DNA from: Armatimonadota bacterium
GTDB lineage: Bacteria > Armatimonadota > Fimbriimonadia > Fimbriimonadales > Fimbriimonadaceae
Direction: 5' to 3'
Assembly: GCA_016125185.1 (NCBI GenBank)
Contig: WGMG01000005.1
Coordinates: 1-64,000, forward strand
DNA length: 64,000 nt
Shown here: positions 1 through 8,643 of the stretch, one piece after another
Numbering within the stretch: the first letter of the stretch is position 1
How the letters are laid out: each line of letters starts with the position of its first letter
Position numbers and translations under genes: made by a program
Notes under the pieces: generated by a model
Told to the model about the DNA's origin: nothing
The model's database searches: none
Seen by the model: only the letters and a program-made list of their open reading frames with translations

Positions 1-615
1 ACCTTCCACCACCCGAGCGTCCTCGGGAGGACCATCACAAAGAGTTTAAGACACGAGCCCGGGGTGCTTGCACCCCGGGATTTATCCGAAAACAGTCAAA
101 GTCCGAGGAGTCCCGAGAGTCGGGACGACCCGGGCGAAGCTGGGACTTACCAGTGATGGTAGGTGAGCATTCAGCCTCCTCCCCACCGCTTCACTGCGTT
201 CAGCGACTCCCCCTGGGAAGTAGCGTGGTTACAAGGCTTGAATTGAGTTGATCCCAATTCGCCATTTTGCAATAGTCCGTGTATGGTGATGTACCGACCA
301 GACTTCGAATTCCGAATATCCACGCTACTCCACGGGGGGAGTCGCTGAGCCGACCTTAGGCGAAGCGGTGGGGAGGATTCATTGGCGGGCGTGACGCCCA
401 CCTTCCAACGCGGCGAGACAAGTCTCGCAGGATAGAGCGCGGACAAGTCCGCGCACTCAACATCACCTGACCTCCCTCGCCCTAGCGAAGCGAGCCCTTG
501 TGCCAGCATTCATCCCGGAGTCTCCCAAGGGAGCAGCGTGGTTACGGGGCCTGAATGAAATTCATACCAACTCGCATCCGTTGCCAGAGCTTGAAATGGT
601 TAGCTCAAGCTGGGA
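1..615. repeat. Gene-free mosaic repeat block 1
   Basis: No credible gene is seen here. From left to right it holds a hairpin element around 54-150 (palindrome GCCCGGGGTGC/GCACCCCGGG, then GAGTCCCGAGAGTCGGGAC), an inverted-end unit at 174-380, an element at 383-485 containing the palindromes GCGAGACAAGTCTCGC and GCGCGGACAAGTCCGCGC, and part of a second inverted-end unit at about 505-600. The same pieces recur in the blocks near 6.3-7.3, 11.2-12.0, 20.8-21.3, 23.6-24.1, 26.3-26.7, 37.2-38.4 and 50.4-52.3 kb. Open frames inside it are products of the repeats. Confidence 0.85.
174..380. repeat. Repeat unit of about 200 bp with long inverted ends (type A/B)
   Basis: The left end (174-232) reads TCCTCCCCACCGCTTCACTG and continues GCGTTCAGCGACTCCCCC. 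The right end (319-380) is an imperfect reverse complement, running CCACGCTACTCC, GGGGGGAGTCGCTGAG, GCGAAGCGGTGGGGAGGA. The core between them (about 233-318) contains CCAATTCGCCATTTTG and AGTCCGTGTATGGTGATG. The same core and ends appear at 37705-37890 and 50757-50985. A diverged core lies between similar ends at 21033-21252. Mobility is not shown: I see no coding capacity and did not establish target duplications. Confidence 0.75.
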
Positions 616-942
616 TCACTGATGACTGCCAACCTTGATCGCCGCTTGCGCCGCCGCCATCAATATTGGAGTGAGGACCAAGTACACAAGCCCCATCGCT
701 AAAGCATAAAAGAGCCGGCCGTAAGAAAACCGCAGACCGTCTCGAAGGTCCTCCCAGACCGTTAAGCCGTAGCCAATCGCGAGGATAAGGAGGGTTGCGA
801 CCATGACGACGTACGCCCCTCGTCCATATGAATTGCCAAAATTCAAAACAAATGGCAACAGGAATGAAACGACCATCAGCGCTCGGCCAAGCGTCAAACG
901 GGGCCGAAATTCTACATTGGTCGGTTCACCGTCAATTCGCAT
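616..942 (-). CDS. Small integral membrane protein, unknown function
   Basis: The protein has about 108 residues. It has a short polar N-terminus (MRIDGEPTNVEFRPR) followed by three hydrophobic segments, roughly residues 22-36, 41-58 and 74-98, so it is probably membrane embedded. I chose the ATG at 942 because it lies four bases after the stop of the upstream DUF1501 gene. A longer start at 978 would overlap that gene by 32 bp. The spacing suggests it is the last gene of a DUF1553-DUF1501 transcription unit. I recognise no family. A function linked to the cytochrome-like partner upstream is conceivable but not supported by any motif. Confidence 0.6.
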   Translation of the reverse strand: MRIDGEPTNVEFRPRLTLGRALMVVSFLLPFVLNFGNSYGRGAYVVMVATLLILAIGYGLTVWEDLRDGLRFSYGRLFYALAMGLVYLVLTPILMAAAQAAIKVGSHQ

Positions 943-946
943 TGGC

Positions 947-2503
947 CTACGCCAGCAAGTCTTGCACGACGTGGCCATGCACGTCCGTCAGCCGGAAATC
1001 GCGTCCCTGATACCGGTACGTCAGCTTCGTGTGATCGATGCCCAATAGATGAAGCATCGTCGCGTTCATATCGTGGATATGCACCGCGCCGGGCGTGAAG
1101 TCGTCCACCGACGGATTGATGACCTTTCCATCGTTGTCCACAATGTTGTAGCCGTAGTCGTCGGTGTGGCCGTACGAGATGCCCGGCTTGACGCCGCCGC
1201 CCGCCATCCAGCGGGTGAAGCATCGCGGGTGGTGGTCGCGGCCGTAATTCTCGTGGGAAAGCGGCCCCTGACAATAAATCGTCCGCCCGAATTCGCCGCC
1301 CCAAACCACCAGCGTGTCGTCCAGCATCCCCAGGCGCTTGAGGTCTTTGACCAACGCGGCGCTCGCCTGATCCACGTCTTTACACTGCGACGGAAGGTCG
1401 TTGGCCAGGTTCCCGTGCTGGTCCCATCCGCGATGGAAAATCTGAATAAACCGCACGCCTCGCTCCGCCAAACGCCGCGCCAGCAGGCAGTTCGCGGCAA
1501 ACGTGCCGGGCATCTTCGAGTCGGACCCGTACAGGTCGAAGACCTCCTGCGGCTCATGGGAAAGGTCCATCAGTTCGGGCACGCTCGACTGCATGCGGTA
1601 CGCCATCTCGTACTGCGAGATGCGCGCGGCGATCTCCGGGTCGCCAAAATGGTCTAACTGCAGGTGGTTCAACTTCGACACATCGTCGAGCATCGACCGG
1701 CGCGTGTCGCGATCCACCCCGTTCGGGTCGCTGAGGTACAGCACCGGGTCGCCCGACGACCGCAGGCTGACGCCCTGATACTCGCTCGGCAGGAAGCCAG
1801 TTCCCCACAGCCGCGCGAACAGCGCCTGGTCCACCTTGCCGCTCGACACCTTGCTGTGGAGCACCACGTAGGTCGGCAGGTCCTCGTTCATGCTCCCCAG
1901 GCCGTAGCTCACCCACGCGCCGAGGCTGGGCCGACCCGGAAGCTGACTCCCCGTCTGAATGTACGTCACCGCCGGATCGTGGTTGATCGCCTCGGTCCAC
2001 ATCGTCTTGATCACGCACAGTTCGCTCGCGATCGACGCCGTATGGGGCAACAGTTCCGACACCCAAAGACCCTCGCCCTGATTGTCATACTTTTGGAACT
2101 TAAACTTCGACGGAGCGACTGGAAAACGCGCCTGTCCGCTGGTCATCGTCGTAATGCGTTGGCCGTTGCGGATATGGTCGGGAAGGTCCTTGTCGTACTC
2201 CTCGTTCATCTTCGGCTTATAGTCGAAGAGGTCCAACTGGCTCGGGCCGCCGTTCATGAACAGCATGATCACGCGCTTGGCTTTCGGCGCAAAGTTTGGC
2301 ATGCCGGGTAGACCCGGTCGTGGCTTGCCCATGTGGAACTGCGGTTGACCTTGTTGCCCAAACGCCTCGGCCGCCGCCAGCGCCAAGCCCATTCCACTTC
2401 CGCGCAGGAGCGTGTGCAGGGCCGCCGAGCCGACGCCCATCGCCGTCCGCCCGAAGAGTTCCCTTCGGGTCATCATCAATTCGTACTCGCGGATTGGGTC
2501 CAT
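947..2503 (-). CDS. DUF1501 family protein (sulfatase-like fold), Tat-exported
   Basis: The protein has 518 residues. Its N-terminus has a twin-arginine signal ([12 protein letters not shown]) and a hydrophobic stretch ending near residue 48, so export by Tat is likely. The body contains [24 protein letters not shown] and HNP/H-rich segments typical of DUF1501, a family related to alkaline phosphatase and sulfatase folds that is abundant in Planctomycetes and Armatimonadota. DUF1501 genes usually sit beside DUF1549/DUF1553 genes, as here: it starts 7 bp after the stop of the upstream gene at 2511-5408. The substrate is unknown. A role in the breakdown of complex polysaccharides has been suggested for the pair in other organisms but cannot be read from this sequence. 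Confidence 0.9.
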   Translation of the reverse strand: MDPIREYELMMTRRELFGRTAMGVGSAALHTLLRGSGMGLALAAAEAFGQQGQPQFHMGKPRPGLPGMPNFAPKAKRVIMLFMNGGPSQLDLFDYKPKMNEEYDKDLPDHIRNGQRITTMTSGQARFPVAPSKFKFQKYDNQGEGLWVSELLPHTASIASELCVIKTMWTEAINHDPAVTYIQTGSQLPGRPSLGAWVSYGLGSMNEDLPTYVVLHSKVSSGKVDQALFARLWGTGFLPSEYQGVSLRSSGDPVLYLSDPNGVDRDTRRSMLDDVSKLNHLQLDHFGDPEIAARISQYEMAYRMQSSVPELMDLSHEPQEVFDLYGSDSKMPGTFAANCLLARRLAERGVRFIQIFHRGWDQHGNLANDLPSQCKDVDQASAALVKDLKRLGMLDDTLVVWGGEFGRTIYCQGPLSHENYGRDHHPRCFTRWMAGGGVKPGISYGHTDDYGYNIVDNDGKVINPSVDDFTPGAVHIHDMNATMLHLLGIDHTKLTYRYQGRDFRLTDVHGHVVQDLLA

Positions 2504-2510
2504 ATGGCTT

Positions 2511-5408
2511 CTAGTGTTGGGTCAAAAACTCGTCGAGGTTGAAGATCGTGTTGGCGATCATGGTCCAGGCCGCCACGTCGCTCTTGGGCAAGCCCGGCGC
2601 CTGCGGGGCAAGGCCAGAGGAGCAGAGCTTTTCGGCGTCCGCCGGATTGGCTTGGTACATCTGCTCGTAGCGCTTGGCCGACTGGAGCAAAATCTGGCTT
2701 TCCACCTTCGACGGCTCGCGTCCGAGCGCCCATTGATAGGCAAACTTGAGCCGTTCGTCGTCGGTCTTCTTCGTCTTCACGATCCGCTCGCCAAACACCC
2801 TTGCCGACTCGACAAATGCAGGCTCGTTCATCGCCGTTAGCGCCTGGAGCGGCGTGTTGGTTCGTTGGCGACGCACCACGCACGCCTCCCGCTCGGGAGC
2901 GTCGAAATTCAGCATCATCGGGTGCGGCGACGTGCGCTTCCAGAAGAGGTAGAGGGTGCGCCGGTAGATGCCGCTGTCCGTATCCTGCGTGTAGTGCGCC
3001 GTCGTGCTGGAGTCGAACGCGACCTCTTCCCACAGGCCCGCCGGCTGGTACGGATGGAAGCCCCGCCCGCCCTCACGATTGACCAAAAGTCCGCTGACCT
3101 GCAACACCTGATCCCGCAGAACCTCGGCGTCGAGCCGGAAGCGCGGGCCGTGCGAAATAAGCCGGTTTTCGGGGTCGATCTTTTCCTTTTCGGCCGTCAC
3201 CACCGACTGCTGTCGGAAGGCCGCGCTCGTCAAAATCAGCTTGTGGAGCTTCTTCAGCGAATATCCGCCCTCGATGAATTTCATCGTGAGATAGTCGAGC
3301 AATTCGTGGTGGCTGGGCCACTCGCCCTGGTTCCCAAAGTCCTCCGCCGTCTTCACGATGCCGGTGCCAAAGTGCTGTTGCCAAACCCGGTTCACGAACA
3401 CGCGCATGGTCAGCGGATTGTTCTTATCCACCAGCCATTCGGCTAACCCAAGGCGGTTCAACGGTGCGCCGTCCGGCAGTTTGCCGAGCGCCTCGGGGAT
3501 GCCTCGGTGGACCTCTTCGCCGCGCAAGTTATACTCGCCCCGGCGCAGAACATAAGCCGGACGGGGCTTATCCATCTCCTGCGCGATCAGGGTTCGCGGG
3601 ATGGCGGCGTCGATTTTCATCTTTCGGTCGTTTGCCGCCAGGTACTGCTTGGACATCTCGGTCTTCGGACCGGATCGCAGGTACGTCTGCCGCGTGAACA
3701 GCGGATCGTTCTTTTGATGCGCCAGTTCGGCGGCGGTCTCGGTCGCGTTGCCGTAGTCGAACACCACGCCGTCGCCACCCAGCGCATTGGTGATCTTCAC
3801 CACCAGCAGATTCGCACCCTTCTTCAGGTTGAGCTTTACTTCGTCCGTTGGAGTCTGGACGGTTCGTTGAACCTTGTTCGAGTGGACCAGGTCGCCATTC
3901 AGCCAAACTTTGATCCCGTCGTCGCTTCCAAAACGCATGGCCAGGGTCCGGTCTTGGTCTTCGGTGAGGGTCGTCCGCAAATAGTTGGAGGAGTTGTCGA
4001 GGCTCGCCAACGCGATGGCCGTCGCCCGGACCAGCTTGATCGGGCTCCACTTGTCCGGCTTCACGTCGGTGTCGAACGCCTCGTCGAAACTCTTGTGTCG
4101 GAAGGTCTGCGAGACCTCCCACGGGCCCATTTTCGGCGGGACGACGTAGTTCGCCTTCAGCCATTCCTCGGCGGTTTCCAGGCTGACGCCGTCCTCCAGC
4201 CGCTTCATTTCCGCCTTGGTGTCGTCCAGCGCCTTCGTCTCCTCCGGCGATGGCACGTACAAATTCGGCATCGGGTTGAGCTCGTTGCCATCTAGCGGCG
4301 CGTCCTTGGTCGAATTGAAGAAGGCGAAAAGCTGATAGTAGTTTTTCGTCGTAATCGGGTCGTATTTGTGGTCGTGGCACTTGGCGCATCCGACCGTCAT
4401 CCCCAGGAACACGGTCGACATCGTATCGACCCGGTCCATCGTGTTTTTGACCAGAAACTCCTCTTCGATGGCGCCGCCCTCGTCGGTGGTCGGATTCATC
4501 CGCACGTAACCCGTTGCCACCAGCATGTCGCGCGTCGGGTTCGGCATCAGGTCACCCGCCAGTTGCCAGAGCGTGAATTTGTCGTACGGCATGTCCTCGT
4601 TGAAGGCGTTCACCACCCAGTCTCGGTAGGGGTACACCATCCGCTCGTTGTCGAGGTGCAGACCGTGGGTGTCGCCGTACCGAACCGCGTCGAGCCAGTA
4701 CCGCGCCTGGTTTTCGCCGTACCGCGGGCTGGCCAACAGGCGATCCACCGCCCTGTCATAGGCGCCCGGCTTCTTGTCGCTCTCAAGTTGTTGAAGCTCC
4801 TCGGGCGTGGGCAAGAGGCCCGTCAACGATAGGCTTGCGCGGCGGAGTAAGGTGGCCGGATCGGCTTCCTTTTCCAGCTTCAGACCCTTCGGTTCCAGCT
4901 TTGCGAGTATGAAATTGTCGATCGGGTTTCGGACCTGATTCTTTGCCTTGACCTTCGGAATCTCGGGCATGACGGGCGGCACAAACGCCCAATGCTTTTC
5001 GTATTTCGCGCCCTGGTCGATCCATCGCCGGATGGTCTCGACCTGCTCCTTCGTCAGCGGCTCGACGCCCGAGTCTTTCGGCGGCATGGGGTCGTCGCCC
5101 CCGACCGCGATACGGGTCATGATCAGCGAATCTTTCGCGCTTCCCGACTTGATGACCCATTCGCCGTCTCGCTCGCGGGTCGCGTCCTTTTCGTCACTCA
5201 GGCGAAGGTTCGCCTTCACTTCCTTGCCGTCGGGTCCGTGGCACCGGAAGCAGTGCTCGCTGAGGATCGGGCGAATATCGCGATTGAAGTCGACCGCCTT
5301 AATCGTCTTCGTGGGTTTGCCCTTGTCTTGAGCCGGATTCGCCGCCAAGCCGTAGCCGAGGCAACCGGCTGCCGAGACGAACAAAATGAGGGAGCGGGCC
5401 TGCTTCAT
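2511..5408 (-). CDS. PSCyt1-DUF1549-DUF1553 secreted protein
   Basis: The protein has about 965 residues and a signal peptide ([20 protein letters not shown]). Near residue 50 is the c-type haem motif CFRCHGPDG, the PSCyt1 domain of planctomycete-type cytochromes, with MPP as a possible axial methionine region. The DUF1549 region follows, with a second CxxCH ([11 protein letters not shown]), then an insert that looks like a beta-sandwich, then DUF1553 in the C-terminal third ([32 protein letters not shown]). I chose the ATG at 5408, preceded by GGTGG, over a GTG at 5417. It is the first gene of a unit with the DUF1501 gene. The two haem motifs indicate a redox role outside the cytoplasm; substrate unknown. 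Confidence 0.9.
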   Translation of the reverse strand: MKQARSLILFVSAAGCLGYGLAANPAQDKGKPTKTIKAVDFNRDIRPILSEHCFRCHGPDGKEVKANLRLSDEKDATRERDGEWVIKSGSAKDSLIMTRIAVGGDDPMPPKDSGVEPLTKEQVETIRRWIDQGAKYEKHWAFVPPVMPEIPKVKAKNQVRNPIDNFILAKLEPKGLKLEKEADPATLLRRASLSLTGLLPTPEELQQLESDKKPGAYDRAVDRLLASPRYGENQARYWLDAVRYGDTHGLHLDNERMVYPYRDWVVNAFNEDMPYDKFTLWQLAGDLMPNPTRDMLVATGYVRMNPTTDEGGAIEEEFLVKNTMDRVDTMSTVFLGMTVGCAKCHDHKYDPITTKNYYQLFAFFNSTKDAPLDGNELNPMPNLYVPSPEETKALDDTKAEMKRLEDGVSLETAEEWLKANYVVPPKMGPWEVSQTFRHKSFDEAFDTDVKPDKWSPIKLVRATAIALASLDNSSNYLRTTLTEDQDRTLAMRFGSDDGIKVWLNGDLVHSNKVQRTVQTPTDEVKLNLKKGANLLVVKITNALGGDGVVFDYGNATETAAELAHQKNDPLFTRQTYLRSGPKTEMSKQYLAANDRKMKIDAAIPRTLIAQEMDKPRPAYVLRRGEYNLRGEEVHRGIPEALGKLPDGAPLNRLGLAEWLVDKNNPLTMRVFVNRVWQQHFGTGIVKTAEDFGNQGEWPSHHELLDYLTMKFIEGGYSLKKLHKLILTSAAFRQQSVVTAEKEKIDPENRLISHGPRFRLDAEVLRDQVLQVSGLLVNREGGRGFHPYQPAGLWEEVAFDSSTTAHYTQDTDSGIYRRTLYLFWKRTSPHPMMLNFDAPEREACVVRRQRTNTPLQALTAMNEPAFVESARVFGERIVKTKKTDDERLKFAYQWALGREPSKVESQILLQSAKRYEQMYQANPADAEKLCSSGLAPQAPGLPKSDVAAWTMIANTIFNLDEFLTQH

Positions 5409-5440
5409 TGCAACCACCGTGATCTTACGCCGTTTTGAGG

Positions 5441-5478
5441 CAAAAAGAAAAGGCTTCCAACCTGAATTGGAAGCCTTT
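5441..5478 (-). terminator. Rho-independent terminator of rplA
   Basis: A perfect 12-bp stem (AAAGGCTTCCAA at 5449-5460, TTGGAAGCCTTT at 5467-5478) encloses a 6-base loop. On the minus strand it is followed by TTTCTTTTTG. It lies 24 bp after the rplA stop and separates rplA from the DUF1553 gene. Confidence 0.92.
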
Positions 5479-5501
5479 CGTCGAATCCCGGTAACTGGGG
5501 T

Positions 5502-6227
5502 TTAGCCTGCGGCTTTGGATGCGCTCGTCGGGTCGATCGAGATGCCGGGGCCCATCGAGGCGCTGACGGTGATCGTTTGAACGTACTTGCCCTTCGCGCT
5601 GGACGGCTTGGCTCGCAGAACCGCACCGAAACCGGCGAGGAAGTTCTCCTGAAGCTGAGCGTCGGTGAAGTTGACCTTACCGATCGAAAGGTGGACAACA
5701 CCCTCCTTGTCGGCGCGGTACTCGATTCGGCTCGCGCTCTTGATTTCCTTGACCGCGTTGCCGATGGCGTTGGTGACGGTGCCGTTTCGCTTGTTCGGCG
5801 TTCGAGCGCCAAGCACGCGGCCAATCTTACCAAGCTGAGGGGCCATCTCTTCGGTGGCGAGAAGAACGTCGAACTTGAGGTCCTTGTCGCCGTTCTGAAT
5901 TCGGGTGATGAGCTCTTCGGCTCCGACCACGTCGGCGCCTGCGCCCTCGGCTTCCTTGGCCAGGTCGCCCTTGGCGAGAACCGCAACGGCTCGCGACTTG
6001 CCCGTTCCGTGCGGAAGGGTGGTCAGACCGCGGACGTTCTGATCGCTCTTTCGCGGGTCGATGCCGAGTCGGATCGCGACGTCGACGGACTCCACGAACT
6101 TGGCGGTAGCCGTCTTCTTGACCTGGGTCAGAGCTTCTTCGATGGTGAGTAGGTTGTCTTTGTCAACCGTCGCCGCCAGCGCAAAGTAGCGCGGCGAGTG
6201 CTTTTCTTTCTTCTTATTCTTTCGCAT
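5502..6227 (-). CDS. rplA: 50S ribosomal protein L1
   Basis: The protein has 241 residues, close to the usual 230-240. It shows the L1 pattern: an N-terminal VDVAIRLGIDPRKSDQNVRG segment, LPHGTGK, the middle domain with GKIGRVLGARTPNK, and a C-terminal domain ending MGPGISIDP. It forms the L1 stalk of the large subunit and in other bacteria represses its own mRNA. A lysine-rich extension of about 15 residues precedes the conserved part. Start ATG is preceded by CAGGTG. It stands alone: rplK is not next to it, the upstream side is a 1.1-kb repeat block and the downstream side has a strong terminator. In most bacteria rplK, rplA, rplJ and rplL are contiguous, so this cluster has been split. Confidence 0.97.
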   Translation of the reverse strand: MRKNKKKEKHSPRYFALAATVDKDNLLTIEEALTQVKKTATAKFVESVDVAIRLGIDPRKSDQNVRGLTTLPHGTGKSRAVAVLAKGDLAKEAEGAGADVVGAEELITRIQNGDKDLKFDVLLATEEMAPQLGKIGRVLGARTPNKRNGTVTNAIGNAVKEIKSASRIEYRADKEGVVHLSIGKVNFTDAQLQENFLAGFGAVLRAKPSSAKGKYVQTITVSASMGPGISIDPTSASKAAG

Positions 6228-6297
6228 GGTTCACCTGTGGTTCGCGCGGCCTGTTGGCCTCCCACTAAATTGCGAAGCAATATTGTACCTGAGAAAT

Positions 6298-7325
6298 GGC
6301 TTTTAGCTTCTAGCCGCAAGCTTCTAGCTTGTGGCTTGTGGCTTGTGGCTTCTAGCTTGAGGCTATCTTCCTCCCCACCGGCTCGCTTCGTTCGCCATCC
6401 ACATGAATCCTGCCTTTGTGGCAGGCTCCATTGCGGACCCTCCCCAGGGAGTAGCGTGGTCAATCGGAATTCGAAAGCGGGTTTGCATTAGCTTAAGTCA
6501 AGCCGACTAACCGAGATGCCCCTTGAGGAAGGGGCCGGTGAAATTCGAGGTACGAGGATTGAACCGGGGGATAGTTGATAGCTTCGCTTTGGGCCAAGCG
6601 CTTACCAGTGCCACCACTTAGCTTTTGCGAGCCTGACCATTAATGATCCTCCCCACGGCTTCACTGCGTTCAGCCACTCCACATGAATCCTCCCCACGAC
6701 TTCACTACGTTCAGCGACTCCACATGAATCCTGCCTTTGTGGCAGGCTCCATTGCGGACCCTCCCCAGGGAGTAGCTTGGCTATTTGGAAATCGGGGGTG
6801 GGCGGTGAACATTTCTGCTTTCAAAATTCGGACTTTTACAAAATGGCGAATTGGTATGAACTTCATCCGAACCTAGTAACTACGCTGCTCCCTGGGGGGA
6901 GCCGGTGAGTCGGGCCGTAGGGCGAACCGGAGGGGAGGAGGTTGATCGCATCCGTTCTAGCGGACGTTTTTACCAGTGCCACCGCTGAGCTTTGGCGAGC
7001 TTGACCATTAATGATCCTCCCCACGACTTCACTGCGTTCAGCCACTCCACATGAATCCTCCCCACCGCTTCACTACGTTCAGCGACTCCCCCCAGGGAGT
7101 AGCTTGGCTATTCCGAAATCAGAGTCGGGCCGACTAGCAAAGATGCCCCTTAGCGAAGGGGCCGGTGAAATTCGAGGCACGAGGATTGAACCGGGGGATA
7201 GTTGATAGCTTCGTTTTGGGCCAAGCGCTTACCAGTGCCACGTCTGGCTATGGTGGGCAAGATGCCCACCCTCCCAATGGGATGGCCTCGACTTACAAGG
7301 GCTTGCAGCTAGAAGCTAGAAGCTC
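6298..7325. repeat. Gene-free mosaic repeat block 2
   Basis: No gene is supported. The block starts with a 7-bp periodic tract (6302-6366). Then come a CCTGCC-TTTGT-GGCAGG hairpin element (about 6402-6460, again near 6725-6780), stem-loop elements with CCCCTT...AAGGGG and CCGGGGGATAG (6512-6577 and 7142-7203), pieces of the type A unit (6645-6790 and 7012-7110 plus strand; 6875-6945 reversed), and a GGGTGGGCAAGATGCCCACCC hairpin region near 7250-7275. Parts of 6510-6780 recur at about 6980-7250 in another order. The block separates rplA from the flotillin operon. Confidence 0.85.
6302..6366. repeat. Degenerate 7-bp tandem repeat (CTTCTAG/CTTGTGG)
   Basis: About nine heptamers follow without a break: CTTCTAG, CCGCAAG, CTTCTAG, CTTGTGG three times, CTTCTAG, CTTGAGG. 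A short relative in the opposite sense (CTAGAAG twice) ends the same block at about 7308-7325, and a purer heptamer array occurs at 50987-51028. Heptameric repeats are known as STRR in cyanobacteria; a link is only an analogy. Confidence 0.8.
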
Positions 7326-7332
7326 CCAGCCA

Positions 7333-8643
7333 CTACTTCTTAGGCGGTTCCTCGGGCGGAGGCAGGTGCGGGTTCACCGGCGCCGGAGAGGAAACATTCA
7401 CGTTAATCGGATTCGGGTTGCCGAGATTCTTGATCTTGTCCACCACGTCGATTCCGAAAACTTCCTTGGCCTGAGTCGCCATGTTCACGAGCGCGCCCAT
7501 CTGGCTACCGCCTTTGCTTCCACCCGAGACGATCGTCAGTTGCTCGACCGGCGTTGTAGAGATCGAATCGCCGATCGCGCGAATCAACGGCTCTAGCTTC
7601 TGAGAAAGCATCATCTCTCGGGCGCTTGGGCCCGCGGCTTCCCACGCCTCCGCCATCGCTCGCAGGGCGTCGCCTCGCGCCTGGCCGTCGGCGATCAGGT
7701 TGGCATATTGCGCCTTCGCCTTGGCCTGAGCGGCCTCTGCCGAGGCCTTGGCTGGCTGGACCACTTCGGCATCCAGTTTGTTTCGGACCTGATCGTATCG
7801 CGCCGTCTGAACGTTGACTTCGGCCTTCGCCTTGGCCACTTCCGCCGCGACGACCGACAGTTCTTCGGCCACGACCGCCGCTCGTTGGGTGGTCGCATCG
7901 ACGAGACGTTTTTCGGCGTCCGCCTTAGCGGTTTCGATTTGACCCTGGATAACGGCTCTCTGCTCCTGCTCGCGGTTCTCCGCCGACCGAATGATCGATT
8001 CGGCTTTGGCTTTGGCCTCGGCGATTCGTGCCGAGCTAATGACCTCAGCTCCTCGTTTTCGACCCATCGAGTCGAGGTACTTGACCTCATCGTGAACGTT
8101 CTGAATCTTGAGCGTATCGACCACGAGCCCGAGGGTCGTCATGTCGGTTTCAACCTCGTGGACCAGCCGCTCGGCAAAGAGAATCTTGTCCTCGTTCACC
8201 TGCTCCGGCGTCATCGTGCTGAGTACACCGCGCAGAGATCCCTCCAGCGTGGCCTTGGCGATGGCCATGATTTCTTCGCGCTGCTTGCCAAGAAAGCGCT
8301 CGATGGCGTTGTTCAGCACCGGCTCGTGTCCGGCGATCTTGACGTTGGCCACCCCTTGCACCGTCAGCGGTATTCCGCCTTTGCTATAGGCGTTGGACGC
8401 GCTCACGTCGATCGGCATGTTGGTCAGGTTGATCCGATCCACACGCTCCAGGAACGGGATTCGGATTCCCCGCCCGCCTTTCACCAGCCGATAGCCGTAT
8501 TCCCGTGTGCCGTCCTTTCTTCGTCCGCCCGAGAAGATCAACACTTCGTTCGGCGCGCAAATATAGATCAGCGAGGGAAGGCTGAGGAGGAAAATCAGAA
8601 TGAAGAAAATGATCACGCCAATGACGATTGCGGCTCCGGTCAT
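7333..8643 (-). CDS. Flotillin-like SPFH domain protein
   Basis: The protein has 436 residues. One N-terminal membrane segment (about 4-28) is followed by PNEVLIFSGG, an SPFH/band 7 domain to about residue 200, and a long Ala/Glu/Lys-rich coiled coil (about 200-340) typical of flotillins. The C-terminus is proline-rich. Flotillins scaffold membrane microdomains. It overlaps the upstream paralogue (8640-9962) by four bases (ATGA), and an NfeD-like gene starts the operon, an arrangement known for flotillin/NfeD pairs. It is not a duplicate of recent date: the two proteins are diverged throughout. The repeat block begins directly after its stop. Confidence 0.9.
   Translation of the reverse strand: MTGAAIVIGVIIFFILIFLLSLPSLIYICAPNEVLIFSGGRRKDGTREYGYRLVKGGRGIRIPFLERVDRINLTNMPIDVSASNAYSKGGIPLTVQGVANVKIAGHEPVLNNAIERFLGKQREEIMAIAKATLEGSLRGVLSTMTPEQVNEDKILFAERLVHEVETDMTTLGLVVDTLKIQNVHDEVKYLDSMGRKRGAEVISSARIAEAKAKAESIIRSAENREQEQRAVIQGQIETAKADAEKRLVDATTQRAAVVAEELSVVAAEVAKAKAEVNVQTARYDQVRNKLDAEVVQPAKASAEAAQAKAKAQYANLIADGQARGDALRAMAEAWEAAGPSAREMMLSQKLEPLIRAIGDSISTTPVEQLTIVSGGSKGGSQMGALVNMATQAKEVFGIDVVDKIKNLGNPNPINVNVSSPAPVNPHLPPPEEPPKK

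Noticed and set aside
171-509. 112-codon frame and similar frames in other repeat blocks (for example 50454-50777, 11631-11969, 7011-7205)
   Set aside because: They share peptides only because they lie on the same repeats, on both strands and in several frames.
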